Shown here piece by piece: positions 5,885 to 8,122 of a stretch of DNA of 8,122 nucleotides. The stretch spans positions 1-8,122 of the forward strand of contig JBOGZD010000128.1 of assembly GCA_050697155.1 (NCBI GenBank). The letters run 5' to 3'. A program made the position numbers and the translations under genes. The notes under the pieces were generated by a model that was given only the letters and a program-made list of their open reading frames with translations, was not told the origin of the DNA and searched no databases. Numbering within the stretch: position 1 is the stretch's first letter; each line of letters starts with the position of its first letter. The DNA is from JBOGZD01 sp050697155 (GTDB lineage: Bacteria > Actinomycetota > Thermoleophilia > Solirubrobacterales > 70-9).

Positions 5885-6739
5885 GTGAAAAACGCTCCCC
5901 AAGCTGCCAACGCTGACGGCGCCGCCGCCGCGCCCCCGACCGGCCCGAAGGTGCTCGAGAAGACGCTGCGGGTGCTCGATCTGTTCACCGCCGAGCACCC
6001 ATCGTGGTCGGTCACCGAGATCGCCCGCGAGCTCGAGATGCCGACCGCGACGGCCCACCGGATCGTCCGGGCGCTCGACGCCCGCTCGTATCTCGCCAAG
6101 GTCGGATCGCGCTACCGGCTCGGATTCGCGGCGATCGACCTCGGCCGGCGCGCCACGGCGTCGGTCGACCTGCGCGCGCGGCTCGGCGGGGTGCTCCGCG
6201 AGCTCGCCCGCTCGACGGGGGAGACGGCGCTGCTCACCGTCTACGACGAAAGCCGCCACGGCTCGCTCTGCGTCGACCGGATCGAGACCACCCACAGTCT
6301 CCGGCTGACGATCGAGATCGGCCGCGTGACCCCGATCCACGCCGGTGCCTCGGCCAAGGCGCTGCTCGCGTTCCTCGAGGAGCCGATCATCGATGAGGTC
6401 CTCTCGCAGGAGCTGGAACGGCTGGCGCCGGGCACCGTGACCGATCCCGTCGCCGTCCGTGAGCAGCTCGACGAGATCCGCGAGCGGGGCTGGGCCTCGA
6501 GCTATGAGGAGAACAACGTCGGCGCCTGGGGGATCGCCGCCCCGATCATCGTCGCCGGAAACGTCGTCGCGTCGATCGGGTTCGCGGCCCCGAGGGCGCG
6601 CCACTCGGACTCCGCGGTTCGCTCGCTGGCGAGGGTGGTCTGCGATGCGGCGCGCGAGTCGGAGGGCCGGCTCGACTCGGCGAGGATCGAGGGCGGCACG
6701 GCCGCCGACGTCAGCGTCGAGGACGAACCCCGACGTTGA
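5885..6739 (+). CDS. IclR-family transcriptional regulator (IclR-2)
   Basis: 284 residues. A roughly 20-residue Ala/Pro-rich N-terminal tail precedes the winged helix-turn-helix (about 22-82): KVLEKTLRVLDLF at 22-34, then SVTEIARELEMPTATAHRIV at 42-61 and the wing ending SRYRLG at 75-80. The effector-binding domain (about 90-262) includes IHAGASAKALLAF at 151-163, a GWASSYEENNVGAWGIAAPI stretch at 202-221 and VVASIGFAAPRAR at 227-239. The start is the GTG at 5885; no clear Shine-Dalgarno is visible, and the first conserved residues begin only near 22, so a start at the GTG near 5951 is an alternative. Its stop overlaps the hutH start (TTGA), so the two are co-translated, which points to IclR-2 as the regulator of histidine breakdown. 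That would replace the GntR-type HutC seen elsewhere. It is clearly diverged from IclR-1, so not a recent duplicate. Confidence 0.92.
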   Translation: MKNAPQAANADGAAAAPPTGPKVLEKTLRVLDLFTAEHPSWSVTEIARELEMPTATAHRIVRALDARSYLAKVGSRYRLGFAAIDLGRRATASVDLRARLGGVLRELARSTGETALLTVYDESRHGSLCVDRIETTHSLRLTIEIGRVTPIHAGASAKALLAFLEEPIIDEVLSQELERLAPGTVTDPVAVREQLDEIRERGWASSYEENNVGAWGIAAPIIVAGNVVASIGFAAPRARHSDSAVRSLARVVCDAARESEGRLDSARIEGGTAADVSVEDEPRR

Positions 6740-8122
6740 TCGAGCTGACCGGTACGGGGCTCGCGCCGGCCGACGTGGTCGCCGTGGCGCGCGACGACGA
6801 CGCGGTCGTGCTCTCGGAGGAGGCCCGGCAGGCGATGGAGCAAAGCGCCGCGATCGTCGCTCGCCTCGCCGCCTCGGACGAGCCGGTCTACGGAGTCTCG
6901 ACCGGTTTCGGCTCGCTCGCTACGACGCCCATCGCCAGCGGGCGCCGCGAGGAGCTGCAGCGGGCGCTGATCCGGTCACACGCCGCGGGCATGGGCCCCG
7001 CGGTCGAGCGGGAGGTCGTGCGGGCGATGATGCTCCTGCGCGCGCGCAGCCTCGCCTGTGGATACTCGGGCGCCCGGCCGCTGCTCGCCGAGGCGCTGAT
7101 CGGAATGCTCAACGCCGGGCTGACGCCCGTCGTGCCCGAGCACGGATCGCTCGGTGCGAGCGGCGACCTCGCGCCGCTCGCCCACTGCGCGCTCGCGATC
7201 ATCGGTGAGGGCCAGGTCCTCGACCCGGCGGCGGGCGCCGTCGGGTCGGCCGAGGCGCTGCGCGCGGCCGGCCTCGAACCGGTGACCCTGATCGCGAAGG
7301 AGGGCCTCGCGCTGATCAACGGCACGGACGGGATCCTCGGCCTGCTGCTGCTCGCCCTCCACGACCTCCGCCGCCTGCTGAAGGCGGCGGACATCGCGGC
7401 GGCGATGTCGGTCGAGGCGCTGCTCGGCACCGATCGGGCCTTCGCCGCCGACCTGATCGCGCTGCGGCCTCAGCCCGGGCAGGCGCTCTCCGCCGCGAAC
7501 CTCCGTCGCCTGCTCGCCGGTTCGGAGATCGTCGCCAGCCACCGCGAGAACGACCCCAGGGTCCAGGACGCGTACTCGCTGCGCTGCGCGCCCCAGGTCA
7601 ACGGCGCGGCGCGGGACGTCGCGGCGCAGGCGCTGGCGGTCGCCGAGGCCGAGCTGGGATCGGCGATCGACAACCCGATGATCCTCCCGGACGGACGGGT
7701 CGAGTCGTGCGGCAACTTCCACGGGGCGCCGCTGGGATATGCCTGCGACTCGGTGGCGATCGCCACCGCCGACGTCGGCGCGATCGCGGAGCGCCGCACC
7801 GATCGCCTGCTCGACGCGGGCCGGTCGTATGGTCTGCCCCCGTTCCTCGCCGAGGATCCGGGGGTGAACAGCGGGTTGATGATCGCGCAGTACACCCAGG
7901 CGGCGATGGTCGCCGAGAACCGCCGGCTCGCCGCGCCGGCGAGCGTCGACTCGGTGCCGACCAGCGCGATGCAGGAGGACCACGTCTCGATGGCCTGGGC
8001 GGCGGCGCGGAAGCTCCGCGTCGCGCTCGCCAACCTCGCCCGGATCGTCACCGTCGAGATCGTCTGCGCGGCGCGGGCGCTCGAGCTGCGGGCGCCGCTC
8101 GCGCCGGCGCCGGGGACGGCGG
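6736..8122 (+). CDS. hutH: Histidine ammonia-lyase (histidase; C-terminus beyond window)
   Basis: 462 codons are visible of an enzyme usually about 510 residues; the end lies past the window. HutH removes ammonia from L-histidine to give urocanate, the first step of histidine degradation, in the cytoplasm as a tetramer. The self-forming MIO electrophile comes from Ala141-Ser142-Gly143 in GSLGASGDLAPLAH. Other hallmarks: VYGVSTGFG at 51-59 with the catalytic Tyr52, RSHAAGMG at 80-87 (histidase-type Ser-His-Ala, unlike the tyrosine or phenylalanine enzymes), KEGLALINGTDG as in Streptomyces histidases, QDAYSLRCAPQVNGAARD, AIDNPMI, SYGLPPFL, NSGLMIAQYTQAA and SVDSVPTSAMQEDHVSM with the conserved Glu. 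The start is TTG at 6736, overlapping the IclR-2 stop by four bases; GAGGA at 6719-6723 is a distant possible ribosome site. No hutU, hutI or hutG is inside the window. Confidence 0.95.
   Translation, partial: MIELTGTGLAPADVVAVARDDDAVVLSEEARQAMEQSAAIVARLAASDEPVYGVSTGFGSLATTPIASGRREELQRALIRSHAAGMGPAVEREVVRAMMLLRARSLACGYSGARPLLAEALIGMLNAGLTPVVPEHGSLGASGDLAPLAHCALAIIGEGQVLDPAAGAVGSAEALRAAGLEPVTLIAKEGLALINGTDGILGLLLLALHDLRRLLKAADIAAAMSVEALLGTDRAFAADLIALRPQPGQALSAANLRRLLAGSEIVASHRENDPRVQDAYSLRCAPQVNGAARDVAAQALAVAEAELGSAIDNPMILPDGRVESCGNFHGAPLGYACDSVAIATADVGAIAERRTDRLLDAGRSYGLPPFLAEDPGVNSGLMIAQYTQAAMVAENRRLAAPASVDSVPTSAMQEDHVSMAWAAARKLRVALANLARIVTVEIVCAARALELRAPLAPAPGTA

Noticed and set aside
6976..7983. 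Minus-strand reading frame (335 codons) opposite hutH, and a similar one at 5813-6604 opposite IclR-2
   Set aside because: Arg/Asp/Gly/Val-rich mirrors of well-conserved genes, with no recognisable domain.
6736..8122. Phenylalanine or tyrosine ammonia-lyase
   Set aside because: The Ser-His-Ala selectivity segment, the AMQEDHVSM motif and the overall pattern match histidases, notably the actinobacterial type with NGTDG.
1..8122. Mobile element, CRISPR array, tRNA/rRNA or transcription terminator
   Set aside because: I saw no transposase, direct repeat array, conserved RNA segment or hairpin plus T-run. Both edges are inside genes, so operon ends lie outside the window.

Overview
This 8.1 kb window is very GC-rich and almost wholly coding. 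Neighbouring genes overlap by a few bases, and the only real non-coding stretch is a 93-base divergent promoter region at 5792-5884. GC content, TTG/GTG starts and a Streptomyces-like histidine ammonia-lyase suggest a soil-type actinobacterium. A Thermoleophilia/Solirubrobacter-like host is possible, but the sequence alone does not prove it. I see no RNA gene, mobile element, CRISPR array or terminator.

Left part, minus strand, read from 5791 down to 1: one tightly packed operon. It encodes an IclR-family regulator (IclR-1, 4982-5791), a short-chain dehydrogenase/reductase (SDR, 4158-4997) and the three subunits of a molybdenum hydroxylase of the xanthine dehydrogenase/CO dehydrogenase superfamily. 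These are the FAD subunit (3281-4156), the [2Fe-2S] subunit (2820-3284) and the molybdopterin subunit (499-2823). A CoxG-like SRPBCC protein follows (1-512, cut by the window edge). The genes are joined by overlaps of 4, 4, 14 and 16 bases plus one 1-base gap. Several ribosome binding sites lie inside the end of the preceding gene. The large subunit lacks the CO dehydrogenase cysteine loop and has a xanthine-dehydrogenase-type RGFG loop, so it is a hydroxylase of an N-heterocycle or aldehyde with unknown substrate, not a CO dehydrogenase.

Right part, plus strand: a second IclR-family regulator (IclR-2, 5885-6739), then a histidine ammonia-lyase (hutH, from 6736, cut by the window end) whose TTG start overlaps the IclR-2 stop codon by four bases. 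HutH converts histidine to urocanate.

Between them, a perfect 15-bp palindrome (5791-5805) abuts the start codon of IclR-1, with another half-site 20 bp away overlapping a likely -35 box for IclR-2. The simplest reading is a divergent, autoregulated catabolic locus. One arm opens histidine breakdown; the other encodes an SDR plus a molybdenum hydroxylase, possibly connected to the membrane respiratory chain through CoxG. Whether both arms serve one pathway is an open and testable question.
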